NCBI GenBank assembly: GCA_030650265.1 | Contig: JAUSEJ010000788.1 | Location: forward strand, 1-54,290 | Source of the DNA: Dehalococcoidia bacterium | Lineage (GTDB): Bacteria > Chloroflexota > Dehalococcoidia > JACPQF01 | Reading direction: 5' to 3' | Length of the DNA stretch: 54,290 nucleotides | Part shown: positions 24,244 through 33,908 of the stretch, one piece after another | How positions within the stretch are numbered: the stretch's first letter is position 1 | Layout of the letters: every line of letters starts with the position of its first letter | The notes under the pieces: generated by a model | Told to the model about the DNA's origin: nothing | What the model saw: the letters and a program-made list of their open reading frames with translations, nothing else | Databases searched by the model: none | Program-made: the position numbers and the translations under genes

Positions 24244-25133
24244 GACCCGTTCCTCTGGTTGAACGCCCTCTGCCACGCTGCCTGTGGGTCGTAGGTGATT
24301 ATAGGTGCCCGGTACTGCTCGGCGTTGTACTGCCGCCCCGACAGTCTGGCGATGTTCTGCTGGACCCCCCCAGGCTCGTAACCCATCAGGTACTGCTGGC
24401 CCGGTAGCGGGGCGTATTCCGCCGCTTGGCGTTGCTCTGTCATCATCTGCATCGCCGTCTTCCAAGCGTCATCCATTTTCTTCTGCTCTAAGTCTCGTTG
24501 CTGCTGCGCCAAGATACCCTGCTGGTACTGCTTCTCCCAGGCATTCTTGTCTTGACTCTGGGTAAACTGCTGGCCCCAGTGCTGGTTGGCAATATCGGCG
24601 GCCTCTTGTGTCTGCGCGAACTCCTGGCCCCACCGTTGGTTGCTGGTGGTTGCGGCCTCTCTCGCCCGTTGCTCCTGCGCTGCCTGTATGTCATACTCCC
24701 CTGGTCGCCACTGGGGAGCCTGGCCCTGGCGATTGGAGGCGTCTATCTGTGCCTGCTTGTACGCCTTGGCCTGGGCTGCTACTTCCGGGTCGTAGTTCAG
24801 GTTAGTCTTCCACTCATAACGCTTATTCTCCTCACTCCACCCCCAGTAATACTGGTCAGTGGCGTCGACAGCAGAAGGGCTTACCTTACCAGCGGTCTGT
24901 TCATTCTTGGTCTCAGTTTGCTGACCTTTCTGATACGTCTGATAGCTCTTTGCCTGATCCGGATCGAAGTCATCATCGTATTTGGCCCAATCACTGCTCG
25001 CGCCGTCCCACTTGAAAAGCCCTATCCTCCCGTCAGGATAATGGGTCTCTTTGACATCCTCCCATTGTTTAGTTTGGGGGTTCTTTATCTTAGTGTAGGT
25101 ATCCCAGGGTTCGTTATAATTGGGTCCGCCCAT
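24240..25133 (-). CDS. glutamine-rich internal virion or ejection protein
   Basis: 297 residues. MGGPNYNEPWDTYTKIKN is followed by a tryptophan- and tyrosine-rich region (DQYYWGWSEENKRYEWKTN) and then a long Gln/Ala-rich helix with repeated QRWGQEFAQTQ and QHWGQQFTQSQ units. It follows the giant multidomain gene and shares the Gln-rich style of the 33909 protein. It is probably ejected with DNA or builds the internal core (inference). AGGAGG lies six bases before the ATG. Confidence 0.55.
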   Translation of the reverse strand: MGGPNYNEPWDTYTKIKNPQTKQWEDVKETHYPDGRIGLFKWDGASSDWAKYDDDFDPDQAKSYQTYQKGQQTETKNEQTAGKVSPSAVDATDQYYWGWSEENKRYEWKTNLNYDPEVAAQAKAYKQAQIDASNRQGQAPQWRPGEYDIQAAQEQRAREAATTSNQRWGQEFAQTQEAADIANQHWGQQFTQSQDKNAWEKQYQQGILAQQQRDLEQKKMDDAWKTAMQMMTEQRQAAEYAPLPGQQYLMGYEPGGVQQNIARLSGRQYNAEQYRAPIITYDPQAAWQRAFNQRNGS

Positions 25134-25146
25134 GGTGGCCTCCTGT

Positions 25147-28100
25147 CTATGGCGCCAATACTCTTCGCTTCTCTGTGCTGGTGAGACTCTCTCGCCGCGG
25201 GGTCGTGGTGCCGTACTCTTGCAAAAGCCGGTTTCTAATCTCGGCCCTACCAATGTATTTCAGGACCTCAGCCGCTGCCTTCTCCCGGGCTGCGGCGGCT
25301 GCACTCTGTGCCAGTTCCTTACGTTGGTCGGGGTCAAGCCTGGCCCATCTCGGTAGCATCATGGTCTTCAACAAGGCATCATCTAGGTACTGATTGGTCA
25401 GGATCTGGTACTGGGTCTGCTCCTCCATCATCAAAGGCACCTGCTGGATCGCCCAACCTACAGGTTGCATGTTTAGACTAACACCATCCTCACGTAGGGC
25501 TTGTTTCGCCCATGGTTGGAGTAGTTCTTGTTGGGCCTTGTCCAGTTCACCCCCGATATTCCCTTTGACGAATCTTCCCGCCAGGCCACCTAATATCGGC
25601 ACGCCCTGCGCCCCTGTCGCCTTTTCAGGTTGGCCCGCTAGCCTGTCGATGGCGCTTATGGCGGTGCCTGCCGTGCCTCCGCCGATATCCCTTGCGGCAA
25701 ACTCCACCTGGGAGGGTCTTACCCCCAGCGCTTCGGCAATCAGCTTGCTGGCGGTACTGGTCTGTTCGTCGCTTCGGTCAGTGGCGATCATCCGACCGCG
25801 GAAGTAGTCTTTGTTCTGGGCAAGTTGCATAGCGGTGCCGGTCACTGATGGCATGAAGCTGCTTGCCACTTCCTCCGGGCTACTACCCTGGATGGGCGAT
25901 ACCGAGAACCCGGCCTCAAAAGCGAGTTCCTTCCACTCACGTGCCTCTTTCCCCATTGCCCGGTTGATGGCATCTCGACCGGTAATAACGAACGGCGCCC
26001 AATCACGCATGGGCAAAAGCAATAGTTGAGGGTGTCGGTTTCCCCTATCGTCGATAGGTGCCTCACCGGGTAGCATGAAAATTAGCCCTCTGTCCTTTAT
26101 GGACTGGGGTACGTCAGCGTAATCCCTCGCCCTCTGCTCGTCGCTGTTATTCCACACTTCGCTGGCAACGAGGGGACCGCCGAGAAGACCTGCGACAGTC
26201 GAGGTGAAAGCTACCGGATGCTCCTTGAAGGCTCTAACAGGTTGCGCTACGGCCTGCACCCCCACGTTGAAGAACATTAGGAATTCGTTCAGCATCTTGG
26301 TCCAGTTTCCGCCCTGAGCGAAGTCGATGGTCACGTCACGCCCTTGCATAACCGCTTTCTGGACAGTCGCCCCTCTCTCCATGGCCAGATTGGTCTGGGC
26401 GACGTGGGGGGCCAACTCGATCCGCTCGCTAATCGCGGCAATAGGCTTCAAAGTGGCGATGTCCCTGGCTATGCGCAATATGTCGCCTGGACCCTTCACC
26501 GTATAGACATGAGGTCGGGCTAACTGCTCCTTGGTCTGCTGCGCCATCTGTAATGGGCTTCCGGAGTAGCCACCGGACATGCCGCCACCACCTCGTAGAT
26601 AGCGGCTTGTCGTCTGCCCAGTAAATCTGCCCTTGGTCAGCCCCTGAAACGTATCAGCGTAGGCTCCCACCATCTCCTTGAGTACCTTGGGCAAGTAAAC
26701 TGGGGCAGCTAGCTTACTAACAGTACCCCTTGCTCCCGCTTCTCGCATCGTGGCCCGCACAGCGTAGGTCCCTGCATCGACAATGGCGTTGCTTGCGAGA
26801 AAGACCGGGTTCCGTCCTGTCAGTAGCTGCCGGGAAAGGTGCATCAACCCGGAGAATAGTGGTATCGACACTACGCCTTCTGACTCGGTGACGAGTCGCA
26901 GGTTCTTGGGGGCAAGGTAACGCTCCCTGACACCATTGACAAACCCCTCAATCGCCACCTGGTCGCTGGTCGGAGCCTGCACTGCCGAATGGATAATCTC
27001 GGCCTGGAGGGTCGGGTCGGCATCACGAATCTTCACGAAGGCGTTGAACGCCTCGTTTTGCTTGGCCCGCGCCTCCATCTCGTAGACCATCCGAATCACT
27101 GAGTTAACGGGGTCTTCTCGCTCTCGGAGCGTCCCCGCTTCCGTCAGTCTTCTTAGACCCTGGTTTGTCATGCTCAGTCCTGTCCCCGTACCCCGATGGG
27201 CCGGGTCCAGCGTGTAGTCGAGGATGCGTGTAGGAATGTAGTTCGGGTATTGCTGCTCAAGCATGGTCGCTAATGACCTATCCCACACGCCAGTACGAAC
27301 CATAAGTTCCCGTTCTGAGTTGACCAAATCGTTGATATCCTGTGCGGACTGGACGATCCTGGTCATACGCGCCGGCCCCAGTTGTGCTTGCAAATGGGTT
27401 AGGTTCGCCTGTGTACTCGCCAACGTACGCCCCCCAGAGAATAGACGTGCCGGGTTGCCGAGATTGTTGGCGATGTCGATGTCGTGGACGTAGGTTATGA
27501 ACTCACTCAGATAGGGCAAATCGTCCCCTACCCGGATGAGCGCAGGTGATAAGGTCTCACCAAGGATTTGTCCTGCCGCTGCATCGACGTTCTCCCGTTT
27601 GAGGTAATAGAGGTTCTCGGCTGGCGTGAGTGGTCTTCCGAGGGCCTGTTCCCCCCGAGCTTGATAGCGGGCGAGGTCGACCTTGCGGTCGGTCATGCCA
27701 CGGGTGAAGCCAGTGACCACGGCGTCGAGCTTTTCCCTGGCTGACGTGGCCCGCGTTCGGTAACCTCGCTCGTACATCTGGAGGAGGCTGTCCCGCTGGG
27801 GGTTGCCAGTCGCTCTGACCGAGAGGCCCATTTGGCCCGTCCTGAGTCCACGGGCGAGGCCAAACCCCACAAATCCTCCTATTGCCATCTTGGCGGCGTT
27901 TTCCTGTGGGCTGGCATTTGGATCGTACTGTGACCCCGCGCCAATGGCGCTGCTACCTATCTCAATTGCCGCCCCCAAAGGCAGAGAACCTCTTTCCGGC
28001 AGTTTCAACGCCGCTCTGGCTTGGGCCTCCGTCAAACCTAACTCCTGCAGTAGTGGTAACTTGGCAGCATCGGGTAGACCCCTATAGCGCAATACCTTAT

Positions 28101-31100
28101 CGGCAGCCGTCTGCTGCTGTTTGCTCAATGTGGCCGGTAACTCGGCGCCAGTGTTTAATGGTAGAGGCCGCTGGACAGCAGGGCCGCCAGGAGTTGGAGA
28201 AGTGGGCGCCACACCGCGAGGGGGTTCCGCGGGTATCACTCCGGCTTCTAGGCCCCTGGTTGGGAATAGTAGTTCTTGCATTTGGGCGGCTGGTCCGCGA
28301 CCTTCCTTGTATGTCCCACTAACAGGTGGTGGGGTTGGCGGAGATGGCGGAGATGGCGGCCTTGGTGCAGGTGATATCGCCGCCGCTCCTGGAACTGATG
28401 GGGTTGGAGGTGGTGGCAGATTGTGTCCAGGCAGTAGCGCGCCCGGCGCTGTTCGTGGCGTAGGTGGTTGCACTAGCGTAGGTGCCGCTGGCACTGGTGG
28501 CACTGTAGGAGGTACGGTTGGCGGTGCTGGTTGGGCAGTGGTAGGTGGTGCCACTTCAGCAGGTGTCGGTGCAGCGCTCGCAGCCTCAGTAGCAGGTGAA
28601 GGGGGTTTAGCACCGGCGAGATGATCCCTCAGCCATTCCTCTGGCACAGGTAGGTTATGTCGCTGGGCAAGTTCTCCTATGTAGTCGTAAGCCTTGGGAT
28701 AATGCTGTTTGAGCCATGCTGGTTCGCCCATTAGGACAGCGTAGCCCTCTACTACGTTCTCTCCCGGCTTGAACTGCCCATTTATTCCGTGTTGTATCTC
28801 ACCATTCACGGGATTGATGGGGCCGAACATATCCTCTTGTTGAAGCAACCGCCAGAACTCAGGGTCATCGATGGCAGCGCTGTCTAGTCCTGCAACGTGG
28901 GCTCGTTCATGACCTAATGCCTTCTGTTGTGCTCCTTCGGCCAGGTCGAAGAACTTCGGTCCCACCTCAATCGTCCCATCAGCACGAGTCTGAGCCTCGC
29001 TTGTGAGATTAGGATTGTAGCGTGTTCCTTTAGGCGCCGTATTAGTAGTCGATGGGGCTATTATAGTAGCAGGTGAAGTCGCTTCTGTCGTAGTCGCTTG
29101 TACGGCCTTCTCAGGAGCTACAGGGGCCTCTGACTTGGCCTTGGCGGCCAGGCTTGCTCCCTTTGGCTCAAATGAGACCTTTAATACACCATCATTCGTA
29201 TATCTTACATTCACGTAGCCTTGAGGCCGCTCGATCACATAACCAAGAGGGTTATTGCCACCATAATCAACGGTTCTGATGGTCGTGTCTACTGCCTGAC
29301 TGCTGCTATGCTTGGCTCCAGCGGAGGTCTTCGGAAACAGTTCATTCTTGATACTGTTCCACATCTGATGAGAAACTTGGCCTTCAAACGTGTTTAGGTT
29401 GGTATATTCGTTTGGCTTAGCCTTGCTTAGAGCCCACTGAACGCCCTTGGGGAGGGTTTCATCTGTAGGCGGGGGCTGCCCCTGTCGCTCCTCAAAACGC
29501 ATCCCCCCAGACTGTTTGGCCTTGGCGGCCAAGTCTGGATACTCGGCTAGCACGGCATCTGGTACAGGTTTGCCTTGGGAGAGAGCTATGGCTACTTGCC
29601 GCTTATGTTCGCTTGCGTTTGCTGCTTCACTTCCGCCGCTACTTGGATGCACCGTATACTGTTGTGTGGCCGTATCGTAGCCTATGTAGCCAGTACGGTT
29701 GATTTCATCCAACGTCATCTCCCAGGGCTGCTTGGCCTGTGCGGTCGCTTGGGGGGCTACAGCGGGAGGTACGGATTTGACTGGCGTGACTGGTTCCGCT
29801 CTACCGAAGGCTGCTAACTCCGGGTGTCCCGCCTGCCTCGCTAATTCGTCAACCTGCGGGTGTGTAAGGGCTACCCATTGTTTGCCCTCGGGAATGCGCA
29901 CGGTCCCGTCTGAGGACATCTTGATATGGTCTGGAGAGTTTAGTAGCGTGGACCTATACTGGGTCGTGACGTGGATGCGTCGGCCTTGGCGGATAGCCTC
30001 CTGCACTGCATCAAGGATGGGTCCATTAGTACTTCGCCTCTGCTCGTCCAGTGTCGGACTTACTTTGGGGGTTGTTGGCTCTGTGGTAGCTGCCTGCTCT
30101 ACTGGTATGGGCTGCTGGGAGGTTGGTATTTCCCGTTTGAATGCGTTGGCTTGGGGCTCCATGAACGAGCGATAGTTATCAGCGTCGTTCAGGTTGCTGA
30201 ACTCCCTCACCGCAATTGAGTTGCCGTTCGCATCCTTGACATCAACAATCCAATGTTTTGATTTACCCCCAACCGGACTCATGGTGACACTTGCTGGTAT
30301 GGGCTCGGGGGCTACTGCCTCTAGCTTTTTGTAGTAGTAGCCTGCACCCTGGTCACCATAAGGTTTGTAAGCCTTCTCGTAACCCTCACGGTCCGGGATG
30401 GTATTGTAGCCGCGTGACTTCGCGGTGGCGCTACCCTTCTCTTGCTTGGTAGCTGCTCGAATGAAGTCTTCGGTAGGAGTTAAGGCTGTGGGTTCGGGTT
30501 TTGGGGTGCCTGCTTCTGCCGTGCCTGCTGCTGCTTCCGGTTGTACTCCTGTAGGGCCAGGTACTCGGTTACCTCTTGGTACACCCTCTCCCGCGTTGCC
30601 TGGGAGAGTGGTCGATAGATTCTGGACAACTTTTTCATAGGCTTCGGCCTTCACTTTCGCGGCGTCTTCACCAGTGCCGATGCGTCTGGCTGCATCATCG
30701 ATTATATCACGAACGGGGCCAACATAGTTCTTTGCCTTGTCAAATTTGAATAGTGCTTGGGCGGCCTGCTGCGAGATATTCTTGCTGGCCTCCTGCTGAA
30801 TAACGTTCCCGCCTCGTTCGAGGTCAATAGCGTTCGTAGCCGCCATACCGAACAGACGCTTGTCATGACCAAGGCGGCTCCTGATGTCGGCCTGTACGTC
30901 GGCCTTCTCCACGGCATGAGAGACCGTTACGACCTCGTCGCCAAACATCTTAGTTTGGGTCGCCACGGAACGGGGAGCTCCTGCTACGAGGTCGGCAAGT
31001 TCGCTGACAAACGGCTTGGTGATGTTGCGTCCCTTGTTGGCCTCGTGCTCGAGTATCTGTACCGTCTTGCTCTGTAGTGTATGGTCGTCTATCTTGGAGC

Positions 31101-33900
31101 CAATGATTACGCCCCACTCCTCCGGCATGTCACCACGGTAAACCCTGGCAAATAGCCCATCATTGAGACGCGATAAGGCCAAGCCGTCGGTCACTATCTT
31201 CTGGCGAACTGGCAGTTTAGCCTTTGCTTCTTCGATGGTCATGCGACTATCCCGGAAGAACCTCGCCGTATCCATGGCTGTACCGTGCCCTTCGGCGATG
31301 TTGGCTAGAGCGCCCTTAGCCCTAGCTTCGGAATCGGTAGTTGCCTGAATCCAATAGGGGTTATCTACCTGCTGGACTCCTAACTCCTTAGCCTTTGCTA
31401 GCCGGTTATGCCCGTTCACCACGTAGTTCTTGCCGTCTACAGGATCATACCATAGCATCATACCCTGGCCGGCAGCGGGGTCCCACTCTTTGACATCTGC
31501 TAGTGTACCTGATGTCCCAGTTGGGCCAGTTCCAATCTTGAACTGGAAGCGCTCAGCGTCAACGCTTATCTGGTCTACAGGGAACGTGGCGTTCTGCCGC
31601 TGTGCGGCCCTAGCTGCCTGCGCTGCCCGTTCCGCCTGCTGCTCTGGTGTGGTAGGGGGGATAAGCGGACTCTCAGGAGCAGGTGTGCCGCCGAACATAT
31701 CCTGCTGCCCTGCTCGTAGCTGCTCGTCTCTGGCTAGTCGGGCCTTATCCATCTGCGTCGCGTTGTCGGGTAGCATCGGATGGGTGAACAGGTCCTTAGC
31801 CTTTACTTCACCACCAGGAATACCCTTCGTTGGGAACTGTGGCGGCACCTCGCCCGGCTGGAACATGCCACCCTGCTTCCCCTTGCTCACATCCTCCACA
31901 CCCAAACCCATTACGCCCTTCCTCAGTCCATGCGCTAGCCCCGCACCTACAAGGCCACCTGCTGCCATTCTCGCGGCGTTCTCTTCGGGTGTGGCGTTGG
32001 GGTCGTACTGGCTACCTGCTCCAATGGCACCTGCACCGATGTCGAGGGCTGGGCCGATTTGGGCCGCACCGCCCTGTGTCTTGCTAAGAGCATTGGTAAG
32101 CTTGGGCAAAGACTCGGGGAAGATGACTACGACCTCGTGCTGGACAGGATTGCCTGCGGCGTCTTTGAGGGGGATACGCTTGCCGCCCTGGTAACGGATG
32201 CCGTCGTAACCCGCGGATTGGAGTAATTGAGTGGTTACGGTGGGGGCCTGTTCCCTTACTGCGGCCTTTGGGGTATTAAATCCGGCGGCATGTTGTGTCA
32301 CCTGAAAGAGATCATGCCCTATTTTGGGCGGTATTTCCGATATGTACGAATCGAATGCGTAAACGTTGGCCGAATCCGCTCCGTATCGTTGCTCCAAAGC
32401 ACCCCGTACTGCCTGCAATCTGTCTGTTCCAATGGGTGCCTCTGCATCCAGCAGCTTCAGCCCTTCTGGCACGTCGATGGGTCTGATGTTGGGGCCTGCG
32501 TTGGGCCTCTGGCTACGCAGGTAATCAATGTATGACTTCTGATTTGCAATTCTGTCCTGTAGTTGTATTACTCTGCTTGGGTCTACTGTTCGGTTTATCT
32601 GTTGCTGTAGTTGATTTATGACGTCAGTCGCCTGAGTGATACTGGCATCCTGACTCGCCGCCTTCCCCAAGCTACCCTTGGCATAACTCGCCGCCACTTC
32701 TGGATCGCTTGTCAAGTAGTATCCCGGCCCATACAACCCATTCGGGTCGAACTTGCCCGGCTCTGGCGTCGGGAAATCGCTGCCTGTGCCGTGGTAGTAG
32801 CGCTTGGTGGGCGTCTCTGTCTTGCCGAGCACTTCGCCCAGGTTCGCTCCACCCCTCTGTTCAGTTGCCAGTTGCCGAGCCACTCGCCCGGCCGCTGGTA
32901 GTGCGTCCCCTGTCCTCAAAGCTGTCAGTGCTTCTCTGGTAGTTATGCCTGTCTTTAGTCCACCACGAGCAAGAACCCCCAGCTGCCCACCTGTTAGGAG
33001 TCCTGCGGGGTTCAATGCCTCCACAACTGGGTTCTTAGCCTCGTGTGACCAACGCTCGAAATCCTGCTTCTGTTGCTCATCACGGGCCTGCATGGTTTCC
33101 TTGAAGGCTTCAGGATAGTTTCGGCGTAGCTGCTCAAGTCGGGAAACGTCTTGTAACTGTGCGAACGGGCCTCCACCGATTAGTGCTTTATTAGTCGCCT
33201 CGCCAAATGCACCAGCCCATCCTCTTGCTGGCCCTTCAGGGATGAAGCCCGTCAATCCGCTACGCTCTGCTTCTTGCCGCACGGCTTCATTGTATGCCCC
33301 GGCATCGGCGTCGCTTCTTGTCCGGTTCGCCCATAGCTCATGGCGCGGACTGGCGGGGTTAGCATCCCCTAGCATCATGGCGCTCTGGGCCGTGCGGGTG
33401 TTCAGTTCCTCGAATCCCTGTCCGGCCAGTCCTACCGCTGTGCCTGCAACATCGGCTGCACCTGCATAGCCTGGTACATTCTGCCTCGCCCAATCGTTTC
33501 CCTGGCCTGCGGTAGAGAAGGCGCGCTGCCATGCGTTAGGCCCAGGTTGCTGTGGCTCAGGTGGAGGCTCAGGCTGACGGTACTCTGGCGCCTGGTTGTA
33601 GTCAGGTGCCGCACTCATGGACGCCTGATAGGCCGCTTCTGCTTGACGCTGTTGGTCGGCTTCTCGGCGCGCCTGTTCCTCCTGCTGAGCCATCGCCTCG
33701 CGTTGCTGACGCTCTACCTCCGCCTGCTGCTCACGGTAGGATTGCTCAGCTTCTCGCTGCTGGCGCTCCATCTCGGCCTGCTGGGCAGCCTGTTGCTGGC
33801 GCGCTACCTCAGCCGCCGCCTTCTCCTGTGACTTCTGGCGCTCCTGTTCCTGCCACGCATCGTATTCATCTTGGGTAAGATACTCGAGGATTTTCCCCAC
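25147..33900 (-). CDS. giant multidomain (polyvalent) ejection protein with ART-like, ParB-like, zincin and LPD38-like parts
   Basis: 2917 residues, the largest gene. In order: Gln/Glu coiled coil (20-95); ADP-ribosyltransferase-like domain (about 365-600: RYYHGTGSDF with His370, GPGYYLTSDPEVAASYA, GYDGIRY); Gly-rich hydrophobic repeat (618-667); ParB-like nuclease domain (774-845: FPVDQISVD, GHNRLAKAKELG with GHNR at 830-833); linkers and unknown domains; zincin metalloprotease motif HERAH at 1664-1668 with VVEGYA downstream at 1716-1721; Pro-rich linker (about 1768-1870); second copy of the Gly-rich repeat (1978-2028); and a long helical C-terminal region (about 2040-2870) with a hydrophobic stretch near 2540-2580 that resembles the LPD38 large-polyvalent-protein domain. 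Phage polyvalent proteins are thought to enter the host with DNA and act as effectors. It lies between portal and capsid genes. Start GTG at 33900 follows GGAG. Whether it is cleaved is unknown. Confidence 0.8.
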   Translation of the reverse strand: MGKILEYLTQDEYDAWQEQERQKSQEKAAAEVARQQQAAQQAEMERQQREAEQSYREQQAEVERQQREAMAQQEEQARREADQQRQAEAAYQASMSAAPDYNQAPEYRQPEPPPEPQQPGPNAWQRAFSTAGQGNDWARQNVPGYAGAADVAGTAVGLAGQGFEELNTRTAQSAMMLGDANPASPRHELWANRTRSDADAGAYNEAVRQEAERSGLTGFIPEGPARGWAGAFGEATNKALIGGGPFAQLQDVSRLEQLRRNYPEAFKETMQARDEQQKQDFERWSHEAKNPVVEALNPAGLLTGGQLGVLARGGLKTGITTREALTALRTGDALPAAGRVARQLATEQRGGANLGEVLGKTETPTKRYYHGTGSDFPTPEPGKFDPNGLYGPGYYLTSDPEVAASYAKGSLGKAASQDASITQATDVINQLQQQINRTVDPSRVIQLQDRIANQKSYIDYLRSQRPNAGPNIRPIDVPEGLKLLDAEAPIGTDRLQAVRGALEQRYGADSANVYAFDSYISEIPPKIGHDLFQVTQHAAGFNTPKAAVREQAPTVTTQLLQSAGYDGIRYQGGKRIPLKDAAGNPVQHEVVVIFPESLPKLTNALSKTQGGAAQIGPALDIGAGAIGAGSQYDPNATPEENAARMAAGGLVGAGLAHGLRKGVMGLGVEDVSKGKQGGMFQPGEVPPQFPTKGIPGGEVKAKDLFTHPMLPDNATQMDKARLARDEQLRAGQQDMFGGTPAPESPLIPPTTPEQQAERAAQAARAAQRQNATFPVDQISVDAERFQFKIGTGPTGTSGTLADVKEWDPAAGQGMMLWYDPVDGKNYVVNGHNRLAKAKELGVQQVDNPYWIQATTDSEARAKGALANIAEGHGTAMDTARFFRDSRMTIEEAKAKLPVRQKIVTDGLALSRLNDGLFARVYRGDMPEEWGVIIGSKIDDHTLQSKTVQILEHEANKGRNITKPFVSELADLVAGAPRSVATQTKMFGDEVVTVSHAVEKADVQADIRSRLGHDKRLFGMAATNAIDLERGGNVIQQEASKNISQQAAQALFKFDKAKNYVGPVRDIIDDAARRIGTGEDAAKVKAEAYEKVVQNLSTTLPGNAGEGVPRGNRVPGPTGVQPEAAAGTAEAGTPKPEPTALTPTEDFIRAATKQEKGSATAKSRGYNTIPDREGYEKAYKPYGDQGAGYYYKKLEAVAPEPIPASVTMSPVGGKSKHWIVDVKDANGNSIAVREFSNLNDADNYRSFMEPQANAFKREIPTSQQPIPVEQAATTEPTTPKVSPTLDEQRRSTNGPILDAVQEAIRQGRRIHVTTQYRSTLLNSPDHIKMSSDGTVRIPEGKQWVALTHPQVDELARQAGHPELAAFGRAEPVTPVKSVPPAVAPQATAQAKQPWEMTLDEINRTGYIGYDTATQQYTVHPSSGGSEAANASEHKRQVAIALSQGKPVPDAVLAEYPDLAAKAKQSGGMRFEERQGQPPPTDETLPKGVQWALSKAKPNEYTNLNTFEGQVSHQMWNSIKNELFPKTSAGAKHSSSQAVDTTIRTVDYGGNNPLGYVIERPQGYVNVRYTNDGVLKVSFEPKGASLAAKAKSEAPVAPEKAVQATTTEATSPATIIAPSTTNTAPKGTRYNPNLTSEAQTRADGTIEVGPKFFDLAEGAQQKALGHERAHVAGLDSAAIDDPEFWRLLQQEDMFGPINPVNGEIQHGINGQFKPGENVVEGYAVLMGEPAWLKQHYPKAYDYIGELAQRHNLPVPEEWLRDHLAGAKPPSPATEAASAAPTPAEVAPPTTAQPAPPTVPPTVPPVPAAPTLVQPPTPRTAPGALLPGHNLPPPPTPSVPGAAAISPAPRPPSPPSPPTPPPVSGTYKEGRGPAAQMQELLFPTRGLEAGVIPAEPPRGVAPTSPTPGGPAVQRPLPLNTGAELPATLSKQQQTAADKVLRYRGLPDAAKLPLLQELGLTEAQARAALKLPERGSLPLGAAIEIGSSAIGAGSQYDPNASPQENAAKMAIGGFVGFGLARGLRTGQMGLSVRATGNPQRDSLLQMYERGYRTRATSAREKLDAVVTGFTRGMTDRKVDLARYQARGEQALGRPLTPAENLYYLKRENVDAAAGQILGETLSPALIRVGDDLPYLSEFITYVHDIDIANNLGNPARLFSGGRTLASTQANLTHLQAQLGPARMTRIVQSAQDINDLVNSERELMVRTGVWDRSLATMLEQQYPNYIPTRILDYTLDPAHRGTGTGLSMTNQGLRRLTEAGTLREREDPVNSVIRMVYEMEARAKQNEAFNAFVKIRDADPTLQAEIIHSAVQAPTSDQVAIEGFVNGVRERYLAPKNLRLVTESEGVVSIPLFSGLMHLSRQLLTGRNPVFLASNAIVDAGTYAVRATMREAGARGTVSKLAAPVYLPKVLKEMVGAYADTFQGLTKGRFTGQTTSRYLRGGGGMSGGYSGSPLQMAQQTKEQLARPHVYTVKGPGDILRIARDIATLKPIAAISERIELAPHVAQTNLAMERGATVQKAVMQGRDVTIDFAQGGNWTKMLNEFLMFFNVGVQAVAQPVRAFKEHPVAFTSTVAGLLGGPLVASEVWNNSDEQRARDYADVPQSIKDRGLIFMLPGEAPIDDRGNRHPQLLLLPMRDWAPFVITGRDAINRAMGKEAREWKELAFEAGFSVSPIQGSSPEEVASSFMPSVTGTAMQLAQNKDYFRGRMIATDRSDEQTSTASKLIAEALGVRPSQVEFAARDIGGGTAGTAISAIDRLAGQPEKATGAQGVPILGGLAGRFVKGNIGGELDKAQQELLQPWAKQALREDGVSLNMQPVGWAIQQVPLMMEEQTQYQILTNQYLDDALLKTMMLPRWARLDPDQRKELAQSAAAAAREKAAAEVLKYIGRAEIRNRLLQEYGTTTPRRESLTSTEKRRVLAP

Positions 33901-33908
33901 CTACGTAT

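Noticed and set aside
28121..28624. Plus-strand Gly-rich frame opposite the Pro-rich linker of the giant gene
   Set aside because: It is the complement of a Pro/Ala-rich coding stretch and has no ribosome binding site.
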